This document shows positions 1 to 7,920 of a stretch of DNA of 39,572 nucleotides, in pieces. Source of the DNA: Paracoccus sp. (in: a-proteobacteria) (lineage in GTDB: Bacteria > Pseudomonadota > Alphaproteobacteria > Rhodobacterales > Rhodobacteraceae); contig NZ_JAUVVF010000033.1 of NCBI RefSeq assembly GCF_030604785.1, positions 1 through 39,572 of the forward strand, read 5' to 3'. The translations under genes were made by a program, and so were the position numbers. The notes beneath the pieces are model-generated. The model was not told the origin of the DNA and searched no databases. It was given only the letters and a program-made list of their open reading frames with translations. Each line of letters starts with the position of its first letter. The stretch's first letter is position 1.

Positions 1-119
1 AAGATTATCCCGCTCAGCACACGCCGGTCATCGACTCGCGGCTTGCCGTGGGGCTTCGGGAAGAACGGCTTCAACCGCTCCATCTGCGCGTCGGTCAGCC
101 AGAAAAGATTGCTCATCAT
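1..119 (-). CDS. IS5-family transposase, N-terminal fragment
   Basis: Reading the minus strand from 119 gives 39 codons starting MMSNLFWLTDAQMERLKPFF and continuing PKPHGKPRVDDRRVLSGII. This is the characteristic N-terminus of IS5-family (DUF4096-type) transposases, including the PHGKPRVDDRRVLSGI stretch. The DDE catalytic residues would lie further on, outside the window. The second Met (116) is an equally possible start. Many such elements need a frameshift between two frames to make full transposase; that cannot be seen here. The gene is truncated only by the window edge, not visibly by mutation. Confidence 0.85.
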   Translation of the reverse strand, partial: MMSNLFWLTDAQMERLKPFFPKPHGKPRVDDRRVLSGII

Positions 120-190
120 CACCCCCGTCAGTTCGGGAGCTTGAATCACGCGGGCCGGACAGCCTCAAGAAAATCAATGGGTCCTGACCC
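1..190 (-). mobile_element. IS5-family insertion sequence, terminal part (cut by window edge)
   Basis: The stretch holds the beginning of an IS5-family transposase on the minus strand, a short leader, and what looks like the element end at about 190. The outer end reads GGGTCAGGACCC on the minus strand, itself a near-palindrome, and is flanked by TA, the target duplication expected for the IS427-like group of IS5. The other end lies outside the window, so completeness cannot be judged. The element sits just before a TAA TGA stop pair (206-211) and a plus-strand terminator, which suggests insertion near the 3' end of a plus-strand gene. Confidence 0.75.
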
Positions 191-215
191 TACCGACGAA
201 CCTCGTAATGAGGCG

Positions 216-247
216 GCCCCGTGACGTTGCAGCGTTGCGGGGCTTTT
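216..247 (+). terminator. Rho-independent terminator, orphaned beside the IS
   Basis: GCCCCG (216-221) pairs with CGGGGC (238-243), with an inner ACG/CGT pairing, followed directly by TTTT. A TAA TGA stop pair lies at 206-211 just upstream in the plus direction. The gene it once served would run off into or beyond the IS. On the minus strand the same hairpin lacks a T-tract. Confidence 0.6.
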
Positions 248-289
248 CCTGTAGCTGACAGTGCTTCAGGCCGCCAAACGCACCAGTTT

Positions 290-361
290 CTATCGCCGCA
301 CGGAAATGACTGCGACGATCAACTGGGCGGTCATCAAGGCAAGAACGAGTATTTCGTACAC
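290..361 (-). CDS. Possible 23-residue hydrophobic micro-protein
   Basis: A GTG-started micro-ORF on the minus strand encodes VYEILVLALMTAQLIVAVIS followed by VRR and a TAG stop. It is one hydrophobic helix of about 18 residues with a single acidic residue near the N-terminus and two arginines at the C-terminus, the layout of a one-pass membrane micropeptide. AAAGGAG lies eight bases before the GTG. It overlaps the end of the 50-codon ORF 334-486 in another frame, so translation may be coupled. I do not recognise a family. Type I toxin peptides and small membrane-complex subunits share this shape, but no antisense RNA or partner gene can be shown. Confidence 0.4.
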   Translation of the reverse strand: MYEILVLALMTAQLIVAVISVRR

Positions 362-486
362 ATACCGGTCTCCTTTCCGCTGCCCGAGATATCCGGTTCT
401 GTCACCTCCGGATCATCCGTGCCCGCCTCCGCGAACGGACAGCAGCCGGTATCGCACAGAACGGCATGTTCGATGACGAGTTTCAT
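334..486 (-). CDS. Possible 50-residue small protein with clustered cysteines
   Basis: This minus-strand ORF starts MKLVIEHAVLCDTGCCPFAE, runs through an acidic stretch (AGTDDPEVTEPD) and ends MCTKYSFLP. AGGGA lies just before the ATG, and the early codons have GC-rich third positions like neighbouring genes. Three cysteines fall within residues 11-16 and one more near residue 43, so metal binding or disulfides are possible. The family is not recognised. The ORF lies downstream of dnaA in the same orientation and contains the ribosome binding site of the overlapping 23-codon ORF. It may instead be only a leader for that micro-ORF, or non-coding. Confidence 0.35.
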   Translation of the reverse strand: MKLVIEHAVLCDTGCCPFAEAGTDDPEVTEPDISGSGKETGMCTKYSFLP

Positions 487-572
487 CAGCTTTCCCTGTC
501 TACTGGGGCATTTGCCCGTTCGTCGGACCTCATGGTTAACGGCCCGGCGAAGCGGTCACAAGATTTTCGTGA

Positions 573-1949
573 TCAGGCTTCCAGCATCCGCTTCAGCACC
601 GCGATATCCTCGGCCAAGCCGCTATCCTCGGTGATCAGCTCCTCGACCTTGCGGACGCCGTGCATGATCGTGGTGTGATCGCGCCCGCCGAAGCGGCGGC
701 CGATCTCGGGCAGGGACCGGCTGGTCATCTGCTTGGACAGATACATGGCGATCTGGCGCGGGCGGGCGACGTTGCGGGCTCGTTTCGGGCCGATCAGGTC
801 GGCCAGACGGATGTTGTAATGCTCGGCCACCTTGCGTTGGATGTCGTCGATCGAGACCTTGCGGTCGTTCGTCCGCAGGATGTCGGCCAGGCATTCCTGC
901 GCGACCTCCAGCGTGATCTCGCGGCGCAGAAGGCTGGCATGGGCAAAGAGCCGTTGCAGCGCGCCTTCCAGCACGCGGACGTTGGTGCTGATCCGGTGGG
1001 CCAGGAATTCCAGCACGCCGGCGCCGATTTCCAGATCGGGATGCTGGGTCCGGAAGGCCTCGGTCTTTGATTGCAGGATGCCCAGGCGCAGTTCATAGGT
1101 CGTGGGATGCAGGTCCACGATCAGGCCGCAGGACAGGCGCGACTTGATGCGTTCCTCAAGGCCCTTGATCTCGGCCGGGGCGCGGTCGGCGGAAATGACG
1201 ATCTGCTTGCCCTGATCGACCAGCGCGTTGAAGGTGTGGAAGAACTCCTCCTGCGTGCTGTCCTTGCCGGCGATGAACTGCACGTCATCGACCATCAGCA
1301 TGTTCACATTGCGGAACATGCCCTTGAAATCCATGATCGTGCTTTCGCGCAGGGCCTGCACGAAGCGGTACATGAACTGTTCGGCCGACAGATAGAGCAC
1401 CTGCGCCGAGGGGTGGCGGGTCTGGTAGTCATGCGCGATGGCATGCATCAGGTGCGTCTTGCCCAGCCCCACGCCGCCATAGAGAAACAACGGGTTGAAG
1501 CCGACCGGGCCGCCCTCGGCCACGCGGCGGGCGGCGGCATGGGCCAGCTCGTTCGGCTTGCCGACGATGAAATTGGCGAAGGTGTAGCGCGGGTCCAGCG
1601 GCGCGCCCAGATCCGCGCGCGGCGCGCGGGTGGTGGGCACCGGGGCGGATCCTGCAGCGGGTTCCGCTGCGGAAGCGGCGGGCGCGGCCTGGGCCGAGGG
1701 GCGGGCGGCTTGGCCTACCTCGAACCGCAGACGCTCGACCTCGGCGCCGACGCGGTTCAGCACGGCCACGATGTCCTTGGCGAAATGGCGGTTCACCCAG
1801 TCCGAGATGAAGCGGGTCGGGCTTTGCAGGCGCGCGGCGCCGTCCTCGATCCCGGCCAGACGCAGGGGCTTGATCCAGTGGTTGTAATTGTTCGGCCCCA
1901 CGCTCTGCTCAAGCTCGGCGCATGCCGCCACCCAGATCCTGTCCATCAT
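573..1949 (-). CDS. dnaA: Chromosomal replication initiator DnaA
   Basis: DnaA is the AAA+ ATPase that binds DnaA boxes at oriC, melts the origin and loads helicase. The 458-residue product has the family layout. An N-terminal domain (1-80) is followed by a low-complexity Ala/Pro linker (about 81-118). The AAA+ core has Walker A GGVGLGKT (about 158-165), Walker B LMVDDVQFI and a sensor region. The C-terminal DNA-binding domain ends with the signature GGRDHTTIMHGVRKVEEL. The reading frame is open further upstream, but MMDRIWVAACAELEQ matches the usual DnaA start and has AAGGGTCGG before it. It lies downstream of rpsT in the same orientation. The usual dnaN neighbour is absent; small ORFs and an IS follow instead. 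Confidence 0.98.
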   Translation of the reverse strand: MMDRIWVAACAELEQSVGPNNYNHWIKPLRLAGIEDGAARLQSPTRFISDWVNRHFAKDIVAVLNRVGAEVERLRFEVGQAARPSAQAAPAASAAEPAAGSAPVPTTRAPRADLGAPLDPRYTFANFIVGKPNELAHAAARRVAEGGPVGFNPLFLYGGVGLGKTHLMHAIAHDYQTRHPSAQVLYLSAEQFMYRFVQALRESTIMDFKGMFRNVNMLMVDDVQFIAGKDSTQEEFFHTFNALVDQGKQIVISADRAPAEIKGLEERIKSRLSCGLIVDLHPTTYELRLGILQSKTEAFRTQHPDLEIGAGVLEFLAHRISTNVRVLEGALQRLFAHASLLRREITLEVAQECLADILRTNDRKVSIDDIQRKVAEHYNIRLADLIGPKRARNVARPRQIAMYLSKQMTSRSLPEIGRRFGGRDHTTIMHGVRKVEELITEDSGLAEDIAVLKRMLEA

Positions 1950-2384
1950 CCGACCCTTGTCCCGTACTGTCCCCGAAGCCTGCGGTTGATCCGCAGGCCC
2001 TTTGCGAATGTCGTCGGGGTGCGAAACGAAAAAGCCGACCCGACCGGCCGAATGGCCGATTGCCGGGGCAAAGCCCGTTCCCTTCACAAGCACCGGGACG
2101 TCGAAAGCCGGTGGCAGCCGGCAATCAACGGCCCGAGAGCAGCAAATGCATGTTGCATTGCAACCGGCCGCTTTTCCGGCGTGACGCCGGATGGTCGACC
2201 CATCCCCCAAGGCGACGTGAATCGCAGGTCGGAAACTAGCCCCAGCCCAGCCCTCGCTGCAACCGAACTATGCGCTTGACAGGCTTGGCCCGTGCCCGAA
2301 TCTGCGAGTGCGTTGACTCTAATGACAATTTCCAAAAAGTATTGTTTTTTAACGATTTATTAACCGTCCTGCCGTTCGGCAGTG
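1950..2384. other. dnaA leader / rpsT-dnaA intergenic region
   Basis: These 435 bases hold no convincing gene. The part near 2330-2365 is strikingly AT-rich for this genome and carries a TTAA-N7-TTAA box. A short inverted repeat GTTGC-ATT-GCAAC lies at 2152-2164. I looked for DnaA boxes close to TTATCCACA on both strands and saw none, so an origin here is not supported. The dnaA promoter must lie in this region but no -35/-10 pair stands out. Confidence 0.5.
2349..2363. promoter_or_regulatory. Candidate CtrA-binding site (TTAA-N7-TTAA)
   Basis: TTAA at 2349-2352 and TTAA at 2360-2363 are separated by exactly seven bases, and the second is followed by C, matching the CtrA consensus TTAA-N7-TTAAC known from Caulobacter and used in Rhodobacterales. 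It lies in the AT-rich patch about 400 bases upstream of the dnaA start and directly after the rpsT terminator. Binding is inferred from sequence alone. Confidence 0.45.
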
Positions 2385-2416
2385 AAAAGGGGGTGCGCAT
2401 CGAGATGCGCACCCCC
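2385..2416 (-). terminator. Rho-independent terminator of rpsT
   Basis: A perfect 12-bp inverted repeat (2389-2400 with 2405-2416, GGGGGTGCGCAT and its complement) with a four-base loop is followed on the minus strand by TTTT (2388-2385). It lies about 60 bases after the rpsT stop and separates rpsT transcription from dnaA. Confidence 0.9.
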
Positions 2417-2479
2417 TGTTGTCTGCGGGCCTGCAAAGGCCGGATTCGCACCGTCCTGCGACGGCTGCGCGATGCCCGA

Positions 2480-2749
2480 TCAGGCGGCCGAGAGCGCCTT
2501 CACGCGGGCGGCCAGGCGCGAGATCTTGCGCGAGGCGGTGTTCTTGTGGACGACGCCCTTGGTCACGCCGCGCATCAGTTCGGGCTGGGCGTTCTGCAGG
2601 GCCAGTTTCGCGGCGTCGGCATCACCCGAGGCGATCGCTTCCTCGACCTTGCGCAGGAAGGTGCGGATGCGCGAGCGGCGGGCCTTGTTGATGTCGGTGC
2701 GGCGCTCGATCTGGCGGGCGCGTTTCTTGGACTGGGGCGTATTGGCCAT
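2480..2749 (-). CDS. rpsT: 30S ribosomal protein S20
   Basis: S20 is a primary 16S rRNA-binding protein of the small subunit. The 89-residue product starts [20 protein letters not shown] and ends [12 protein letters not shown]. It is highly basic and helical, and keeps the S20 hallmarks [29 protein letters not shown] and [16 protein letters not shown]. The frame is open further upstream, but the start at 2749 gives the family length and has AAGGAA at good spacing. A strong terminator follows the gene. The order mutM, enoyl-CoA hydratase, rpsT, dnaA is one I associate with Rhodobacterales. Confidence 0.97.
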   Translation of the reverse strand: MANTPQSKKRARQIERRTDINKARRSRIRTFLRKVEEAIASGDADAAKLALQNAQPELMRGVTKGVVHKNTASRKISRLAARVKALSAA

Positions 2750-2921
2750 GGTCTTGGTTCCTTGCGGTCTTTTCTTGCGTTTCGGTTGCACAAAAAGCCC
2801 AAGGCACCATCCCGGTCAGGGATAGCCATGATTCTTGCCTAAGCGGGCCCACGCGCATGTGACGCTGGCCTATAGGGCAGCCGCGCCGAAAAGGAAAGCC
2901 CCCAATCGGCGCGCCGCGCCC

Positions 2922-3698
2922 CTAGCGGTCGCGGAACTGGGCCTCGCGCTTTTCGAGGAAGGCGGCCATGCCCTCTTTCTGGTCCTCGGTGGCGAACAGC
3001 GCGTGAAAGGCGCGGCGCTCGAACAGCAGGCCCTCGCGCAGGGTCGTCTCGTAGGCGCGGTTCACGGCCTCCTTGACGGTGCGGGTGGCGACCTGGGACT
3101 TTTCGGCGATCTTGCGGGCGGCGGCCATCGCCTCGGGGATCAGCTTGGCCGTCGGCACGATGCGGCTGACAAGGCCCGCGCGCTCGGCCTCGGCGGCATC
3201 CATGAAGCGGCCGGTCAGGTTCATGTCCATCGCCTTGGACTTGCCGATCAGGCGCGTCAGGCGCTGCGTGCCGCCGATGCCGGCGACGACGCCCAGATTG
3301 ATCTCGGGCTGGCCGAACTTGGCGTTTTCGGCCGCGATGATGAAGTCGCAGACCATCGCCAGTTCGCAGCCGCCGCCAAGCGCATAGCCGCTGACGGCGG
3401 CGATGATCGGCTTGCGGACGCGGCTGATCGCATCGATCTGGGGCCCGAACAGGTCCTCGTCATAGACATCGACATAGGATTTCTTCGACATCTCCTTGAT
3501 GTCGGCGCCAGCGGCAAAGGCCTTCTCGCTGCCGGTCAGCACGATGCAGCGGACCTTGTCGTTGCGGTCGGCCTCGGTCACGGCCTGCGACAGCTCTGCC
3601 AGAAGGGTCGAGTTCAGCGCGTTCAGCGCCTCGGGACGGTTCAGCCGGATCAGGGCGACCTCATCCTCGATCTCGACGATGATGGTTTCGTAAGCCAT
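2922..3698 (-). CDS. Enoyl-CoA hydratase (crotonase family)
   Basis: It probably adds water across the 2-enoyl-CoA double bond in fatty-acid or related acyl-CoA breakdown in the cytoplasm. The 258 residues match a single-domain crotonase. [11 protein letters not shown] is the CoA-binding/oxyanion segment. [19 protein letters not shown] carries one catalytic Glu, and [20 protein letters not shown] carries the second Glu and the motif typical of true hydratases rather than isomerases. The C-terminal helix region [21 protein letters not shown] is typical of the family. It lies between mutM and rpsT on the same strand, which says little about its pathway; chain-length preference cannot be read from sequence. 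Confidence 0.92.
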   Translation of the reverse strand: MAYETIIVEIEDEVALIRLNRPEALNALNSTLLAELSQAVTEADRNDKVRCIVLTGSEKAFAAGADIKEMSKKSYVDVYDEDLFGPQIDAISRVRKPIIAAVSGYALGGGCELAMVCDFIIAAENAKFGQPEINLGVVAGIGGTQRLTRLIGKSKAMDMNLTGRFMDAAEAERAGLVSRIVPTAKLIPEAMAAARKIAEKSQVATRTVKEAVNRAYETTLREGLLFERRAFHALFATEDQKEGMAAFLEKREAQFRDR

Positions 3699-3768
3699 GG
3701 GCCTTGGACCTCGTTGCCAATGTCATTGGCGCGGACCCTAGCAGGTCAGGGGTCGGAAATCCAAGACC

Positions 3769-4614
3769 TCAGCGCTGGCAGCCCGGGCAGTAGAAGCTGG
3801 AGCGCGCGGATTGCACGATCCGCGTCACCTGCCCGCCGCAGCCGGGACGCAGGCAGGGCAGGCCCGCGCGGTCATAGACGCGGAAGCTGTGCTGGAAATA
3901 GCCCAGCTCGCCCGTCGCCTGACGGTGATCGCGCAGGGACGAGCCGCCGGCCTCGATCGCCTCGGCCAGGACATCGCGGATATGGCCGACCAGCGCGGCG
4001 ATGCGCGCAGGCCCGATCCGGCCCGCCGCGCGGCGGGGGTCGATGCCTGCCCGCCAGAGGGATTCGCTGACATAGATGTTGCCCAGCCCCGCTACGATGC
4101 GCTGATCCAGCAGCGCCTGCTTGACCGGCACGCGCCGCCCGGCAAAGGCCGCGCGCAGATAGGCCGCGTCGAAGACCGGATCGAAGGGTTCAGGCCCCAG
4201 ATGATCCAGCAGCGGATGGGCCTGCCCCTCGCGGATCAGGTCCACCATGCCGAAGCGGCGCGCATCGTTGAAGGTGATGGTCGTCCCCGCATCCGTCACC
4301 AGCACGACATGATCGTGGCGGGCATGGATGGCCGGGTCGCGGTGAAACTGGCCGGGCGCCGCGCCCTCGACCAGCATGCGCCCAGACATGCCCAGATGCC
4401 ACAGGACTGTGCCGCCCCGGTCCAGATCGGCCAGCAGGTATTTCGACCGCCGCCGCAGCGCCACCACGGTCGCGCCGGTCAGCACCTGCACCAGATCGGG
4501 CGGCAGCGGCCAGCGCAGGTCTGGGCGGCGCGCCTCGGCGCGGGTGATGCGGGCGCCCTCGAGATGGGGGGCCAGGCCGCGGCGGACGGTCTCGACCTCT
4601 GGCAGTTCTGGCAA
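3769..4614 (-). CDS. mutM: Formamidopyrimidine-DNA glycosylase MutM/Fpg (TTG start)
   Basis: MutM removes oxidised purines such as 8-oxoguanine and cuts the strand by beta-delta elimination. The catalytic N-terminal proline must follow the initiator Met. Starting at the TTG at 4614 gives [14 protein letters not shown], the exact family N-terminus, and 281 residues. The in-frame ATG about 100 bases upstream would bury the proline and overlap the divergent ubiE start. AAAGGGACGG precedes the TTG. Further marks are the catalytic Glu3, a lysine in the [10 protein letters not shown] strand, and the C-terminal zinc finger with C-x4-C and C-x2-C (CLRPGC ... FYCPGCQR). It is divergent from ubiE with about 100 bases between the starts. 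Confidence 0.96.
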   Translation of the reverse strand: MPELPEVETVRRGLAPHLEGARITRAEARRPDLRWPLPPDLVQVLTGATVVALRRRSKYLLADLDRGGTVLWHLGMSGRMLVEGAAPGQFHRDPAIHARHDHVVLVTDAGTTITFNDARRFGMVDLIREGQAHPLLDHLGPEPFDPVFDAAYLRAAFAGRRVPVKQALLDQRIVAGLGNIYVSESLWRAGIDPRRAAGRIGPARIAALVGHIRDVLAEAIEAGGSSLRDHRQATGELGYFQHSFRVYDRAGLPCLRPGCGGQVTRIVQSARSSFYCPGCQR

Positions 4615-4714
4615 TTCCGTCCCTTTCGTCGCATTGTGCCTGCCGCGTGCCCCGGCCATTGTGCCGGGCGCGGGCCGGGCATATCTGGCAACGCAACGGG
4701 GAAACGGCAAGCGC

Positions 4715-5461
4715 ATGACCGACAGCAGACAGACCCATTTCGGTTTCCGGACCGTGGACGAGGATCAGAAGGCCGGGATGGTCCATGGCGTCTTTTCAAG
4801 CGTCGCCTCGCGCTACGACCTGATGAACGACCTGATGAGCGGCGGCGTCCACCGGCTGTGGAAGGCCGCGCTGATGGACTGGCTGGCGCCGCGCGACGGC
4901 CAGCACCTGCTGGATGTGGCGGGCGGGACGGGCGACGTGGCCTTCCGCTTTCTGGACCGGGCGCCGGGGGCGCGCGTCACCGTCTGCGACATGACCGAAT
5001 CAATGCTGGTCGAGGGCCGCAAGCGGGCCGAGGCCGTGGAAAAGGTCGACCGGCTGGCCTGGGTCACGGGCGACGCGATGGCGTTGCCCTTCGCCGATAA
5101 CAGCTTCGACCGCTACACGATCAGCTTCGGCATCCGCAACGTCACCCGCATCCCCGACGCCCTAGCCGAGGCTTACCGCGTCCTGCGCCCCGGCGGGCGT
5201 CTGATGGTGCTGGAATTCAGCCAGATCCCGGTTCCGGCCGCGCAATGGGCCTATGACCGCTACAGTTTCAACGTCATCCCCGCCATGGGTCAGGCGGTGA
5301 CGGGCGACCGCGACAGCTATCAATACCTGGTCGAATCGATCCGCAAGTTCCCCGATCAGGAGACCTTCGCCCAGATGATCCGCGAGGCGGGCTTCGGCCG
5401 AGTGCAATGGCGCAACCTGTCGCTTGGCATTGCGGCGATCCATTCCGGCTGGAAGCTGTAG
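4715..5461 (+). CDS. ubiE: Ubiquinone/menaquinone C-methyltransferase UbiE
   Basis: UbiE is the SAM-dependent C-methyltransferase acting on the benzoquinol ring in ubiquinone synthesis. The 248-residue product begins [20 protein letters not shown], contains the UbiE signature [25 protein letters not shown], the SAM-binding motif [15 protein letters not shown] (about 66-80), and the second family signature [35 protein letters not shown]. The start is chosen on the family length; the frame is open further upstream through the divergent mutM start. Only a weak Shine-Dalgarno (GGGGAAACGG) is seen. ubiB follows four bases after the stop, so the two form an operon. Confidence 0.96.
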   Translation: MTDSRQTHFGFRTVDEDQKAGMVHGVFSSVASRYDLMNDLMSGGVHRLWKAALMDWLAPRDGQHLLDVAGGTGDVAFRFLDRAPGARVTVCDMTESMLVEGRKRAEAVEKVDRLAWVTGDAMALPFADNSFDRYTISFGIRNVTRIPDALAEAYRVLRPGGRLMVLEFSQIPVPAAQWAYDRYSFNVIPAMGQAVTGDRDSYQYLVESIRKFPDQETFAQMIREAGFGRVQWRNLSLGIAAIHSGWKL

Positions 5462-5465
5462 CCTC

Positions 5466-7001
5466 ATGCGGGGACCCCACCAGATCTGGCGCCTGATCCG
5501 CACCGGCGCCACGTTCGAACGCACCGGCGCGATGGCGGCGGTGCTGGACGCGGTGGACGCGCCCATCCGGCTGCGGGTCGCGGCCCGCGTCCTGGGCTGG
5601 CCCTTCCGCTGGCTTGGCTACAGGGGCGATCCGACCCTGCCGCCGATCACGCGGGCGATCACCGCGCTTGGCCCGGCCTACATCAAGTTCGGGCAGATCC
5701 TCTCGACCCGCGCGGATGTGGTCGGGCCGGAACTGGCGGGACAGCTGCGGATGCTGCAGGACCGCCTGCCGCCCTTTCCGACCGCCATCGCCAAGGCCGC
5801 GATCGAGGCCGAATTGCGTGCTCCGGTCGACCAGCTCTTCAGCGAGTTTTCCGAACCCGTCGCCGCCGCCTCGATCGCGCAGGTCCACCGCGCCCGCGTG
5901 CGCGACACGGGCCGCGAGGTCGCCGTCAAGGTCGTGCGCCCCGGCATCGGCGCGGCGTTCAAACGCGACATCGACGCCTTTCATTTCGGCGCGCGGCTGA
6001 TCGAACTTCTGTCCCCCGGAACGCGCCGCCTGCGTCCGCGCGACGTGGTCAGCCATTTCGAACAGACCGTCACGGCCGAGCAGGACCTGCGGCTCGAGGC
6101 CGCCGCCGCTTCGGAATTCGCCGAGAACACGGCGCAGGATGAGGGCTTTCAGGTGCCGCTGCCGCATTGGTCGCTGTCGGGCCGCCGCGTGATGACCGCC
6201 GACTGGGCCGAGGGCCTGCCGATGGGCGACCGCGAGGCGCTGATCGCGGCGGGTCACGATACGCGCGATCTGGCGCGGCGGGTGATCCAGCTGTTTCTGT
6301 CCCATGCGCTGCGCGACGGGTTCTTTCACGCCGACATGCATCACGGCAACCTCAAGGTGGCCGCGAACGGCGACATCATCGCCTATGATTTCGGCATCAT
6401 GGGCGAGATCGACGAATATACACGCCGGGTCTACGCCCAGATTCTCTACGGCTTCATCCAGCGCGACTACCGGCTGGTGGCGCGGGTCCATTTCGAGGCG
6501 GGCTACGTCCCCCGCGACCGCGACGAGGCCGCATTCGCTCGCGCCCTGCGGGCCGTGGGCGAGCCGATCTTCGGGGCCGATGCAAGCCGCATCTCGATGG
6601 GCAATCTGCTGGCCTATCTGTTCGAGGTGACGGAACGCTTCGGCATGCCCACCCGGACCGAGTTGATCCTGCTGCAACGCACCATGGTCGTGGTCGAGGG
6701 CGTGGCCCGATCCATCGACCCGCAACTGAACATCTGGCAGGCCGCCAAGCCCGTCGTGTCGGATTACATCAAGGCCAGCATCGGTCCCAAGGCCGCGATC
6801 AGCGATATGGGACAGATCGTGCAGACGATCGGGCGCTATGGTCCGCTTCTGCCGCGCATCGTGGAACAGGCGCTGTGGGAACGCGCCCACCCCGAACAGG
6901 CCGCTGCCGCCCGCGCGCCGCGCCGCCGTTCAGGATGGGGGCTGGCGGTGATCGCCGCTCTGTCGCTGGCGGCGGGGCTGGGGATCGGTCTGTCGTTCTA
7001 G
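5466..7001 (+). CDS. ubiB: Ubiquinone biosynthesis protein UbiB (ABC1/ADCK family)
   Basis: UbiB is an atypical kinase-like ATPase needed for ubiquinone synthesis, probably helping move lipid intermediates at the membrane. The 511-residue product has the family marks KFGQ in AYIKFGQILSTRADVV, the Ala-rich loop PVAAASIAQVHRARV that replaces the kinase P-loop, the VAVKVVRP lysine, the DMHHGN catalytic loop (HADMHHGNLKV) and YDFGIMGEID as the DFG equivalent. A hydrophobic C-terminal segment (GLAVIAALSLAAGLGIGLSF) is the membrane anchor. The start MRGPHQIWRL lies just after the ubiE stop; the frame also reads from inside ubiE, but that start is less natural. Confidence 0.95.
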   Translation: MRGPHQIWRLIRTGATFERTGAMAAVLDAVDAPIRLRVAARVLGWPFRWLGYRGDPTLPPITRAITALGPAYIKFGQILSTRADVVGPELAGQLRMLQDRLPPFPTAIAKAAIEAELRAPVDQLFSEFSEPVAAASIAQVHRARVRDTGREVAVKVVRPGIGAAFKRDIDAFHFGARLIELLSPGTRRLRPRDVVSHFEQTVTAEQDLRLEAAAASEFAENTAQDEGFQVPLPHWSLSGRRVMTADWAEGLPMGDREALIAAGHDTRDLARRVIQLFLSHALRDGFFHADMHHGNLKVAANGDIIAYDFGIMGEIDEYTRRVYAQILYGFIQRDYRLVARVHFEAGYVPRDRDEAAFARALRAVGEPIFGADASRISMGNLLAYLFEVTERFGMPTRTELILLQRTMVVVEGVARSIDPQLNIWQAAKPVVSDYIKASIGPKAAISDMGQIVQTIGRYGPLLPRIVEQALWERAHPEQAAAARAPRRRSGWGLAVIAALSLAAGLGIGLSF

Positions 7002-7011
7002 ACCGGAAGCA

Positions 7012-7920
7012 TCAGGCTTCGCGCAGCCCGATGCGAAAGCGCGTGCCGCGTCCGGGGCGCGACCACAGCGCGATCGGGTGATCGAGCCGGGTGCAGGCCA
7101 GCCGCACGATGGACAGGCCCAGCCCCATGCCGGGCGCCCCGGCTTCGGGGTCAAGGCGCTGGAATTCCTCGAAGATGCGGTCGCGGTCGCGGGGCGCGAT
7201 GCCCGGTCCGGTATCGCTGACCGTCATCCAGCAATGATCCCGCCACCGCCGCGCCGAGACGATCACGCCGCCCTGCCGCGTATACTTGACCGCGTTCGAG
7301 ATGAGGTTCTGCGCGATCCGGCGCAGCAGGACCGGGTCGCTGTCCACCACCGCGCGGCTGGGCACGAAGCGCAGCGACAGGCCGCCGGCCTGGGCCAGGG
7401 GCGCGAATTCGGCATCCAGCCTGCGGAACAGATCGCCAAGCGCGACGGGCTGGCGATGCACCGCGATCTGCCCGCCATCGAGACGCGAGATGTCGAGGAC
7501 CGCATTCATCAGCGTCTCGACCGATTCGAAGGCGCTGGACAGGCGCGCGACCAGATCGTCCTGCCCCTCGTTCAGGGGCGTGTCGGACAGGGCCGCCAGA
7601 TACAGCCGCGCCGCCGAAAGCGGTTGCAGCAGATCGTGGCTGGCCGCCCGCAGAAAGCGTGTCTTCGAGCGGTTGGCCTCGTCGGCTGCGGCGCGGGCCT
7701 GTGCCAGTTCGCGGTTCCGCTGCGACAGGTCGGCCATGGCGCGTTCCAGTTCGCGGCGGCGGGCGATGACCTCCTGTTCCAGCGCAAGGGCGGCCTGAAA
7801 CATCGACCAGGCCGAACCGCGCCGTTCCTCCAGCCGGTCGATGCGCCCGATCAGCGCGCCGGTGATGCGCGTCAGCTTCTCGACCTGGCGTTCGGGCGGG
7901 TCGTCGTCGCGCAGCATCAC
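7012..7920 (-). CDS. Soluble sensor histidine kinase (FlhS/NahK-ErcS' type)
   Basis: This 302-residue kinase has no membrane segment. Residues 10-85 form a charged, probably coiled-coil region. The dimerisation H-box FLRAASHDLLQPLSAARLY has the phospho-acceptor His95. The ATPase domain shows the N-box NLISNAVKYT, DTGPGIA and GMGLGLSIV. The AASHDLLQPL form of the H-box is typical of the group including Pseudomonas NahK/ErcS' and, as I recall, Paracoccus FlhS. Its ATG overlaps the stop of the FIST-domain gene by four bases, so it is the last gene of the operon. It probably phosphorylates the LuxR-type regulator encoded two genes upstream and takes its signal from the FIST protein rather than a domain of its own. 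Confidence 0.88.
   Translation of the reverse strand: MMLRDDDPPERQVEKLTRITGALIGRIDRLEERRGSAWSMFQAALALEQEVIARRRELERAMADLSQRNRELAQARAAADEANRSKTRFLRAASHDLLQPLSAARLYLAALSDTPLNEGQDDLVARLSSAFESVETLMNAVLDISRLDGGQIAVHRQPVALGDLFRRLDAEFAPLAQAGGLSLRFVPSRAVVDSDPVLLRRIAQNLISNAVKYTRQGGVIVSARRWRDHCWMTVSDTGPGIAPRDRDRIFEEFQRLDPEAGAPGMGLGLSIVRLACTRLDHPIALWSRPGRGTRFRIGLREA

Noticed and set aside
573..2210. Longer dnaA beginning about 260 bases upstream
   Set aside because: The extension has no DnaA similarity and lacks a ribosome binding site; MMDRIW is the normal start.
1950..2400. Possible oriC next to dnaA
   Set aside because: No DnaA boxes near TTATCCACA are visible and alphaproteobacterial origins are often away from dnaA; one AT-rich patch is not enough.
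5274..6890. 538-codon frame antisense to ubiE/ubiB
   Set aside because: ubiE and ubiB carry all family motifs; the antisense product is low complexity and unrecognisable.
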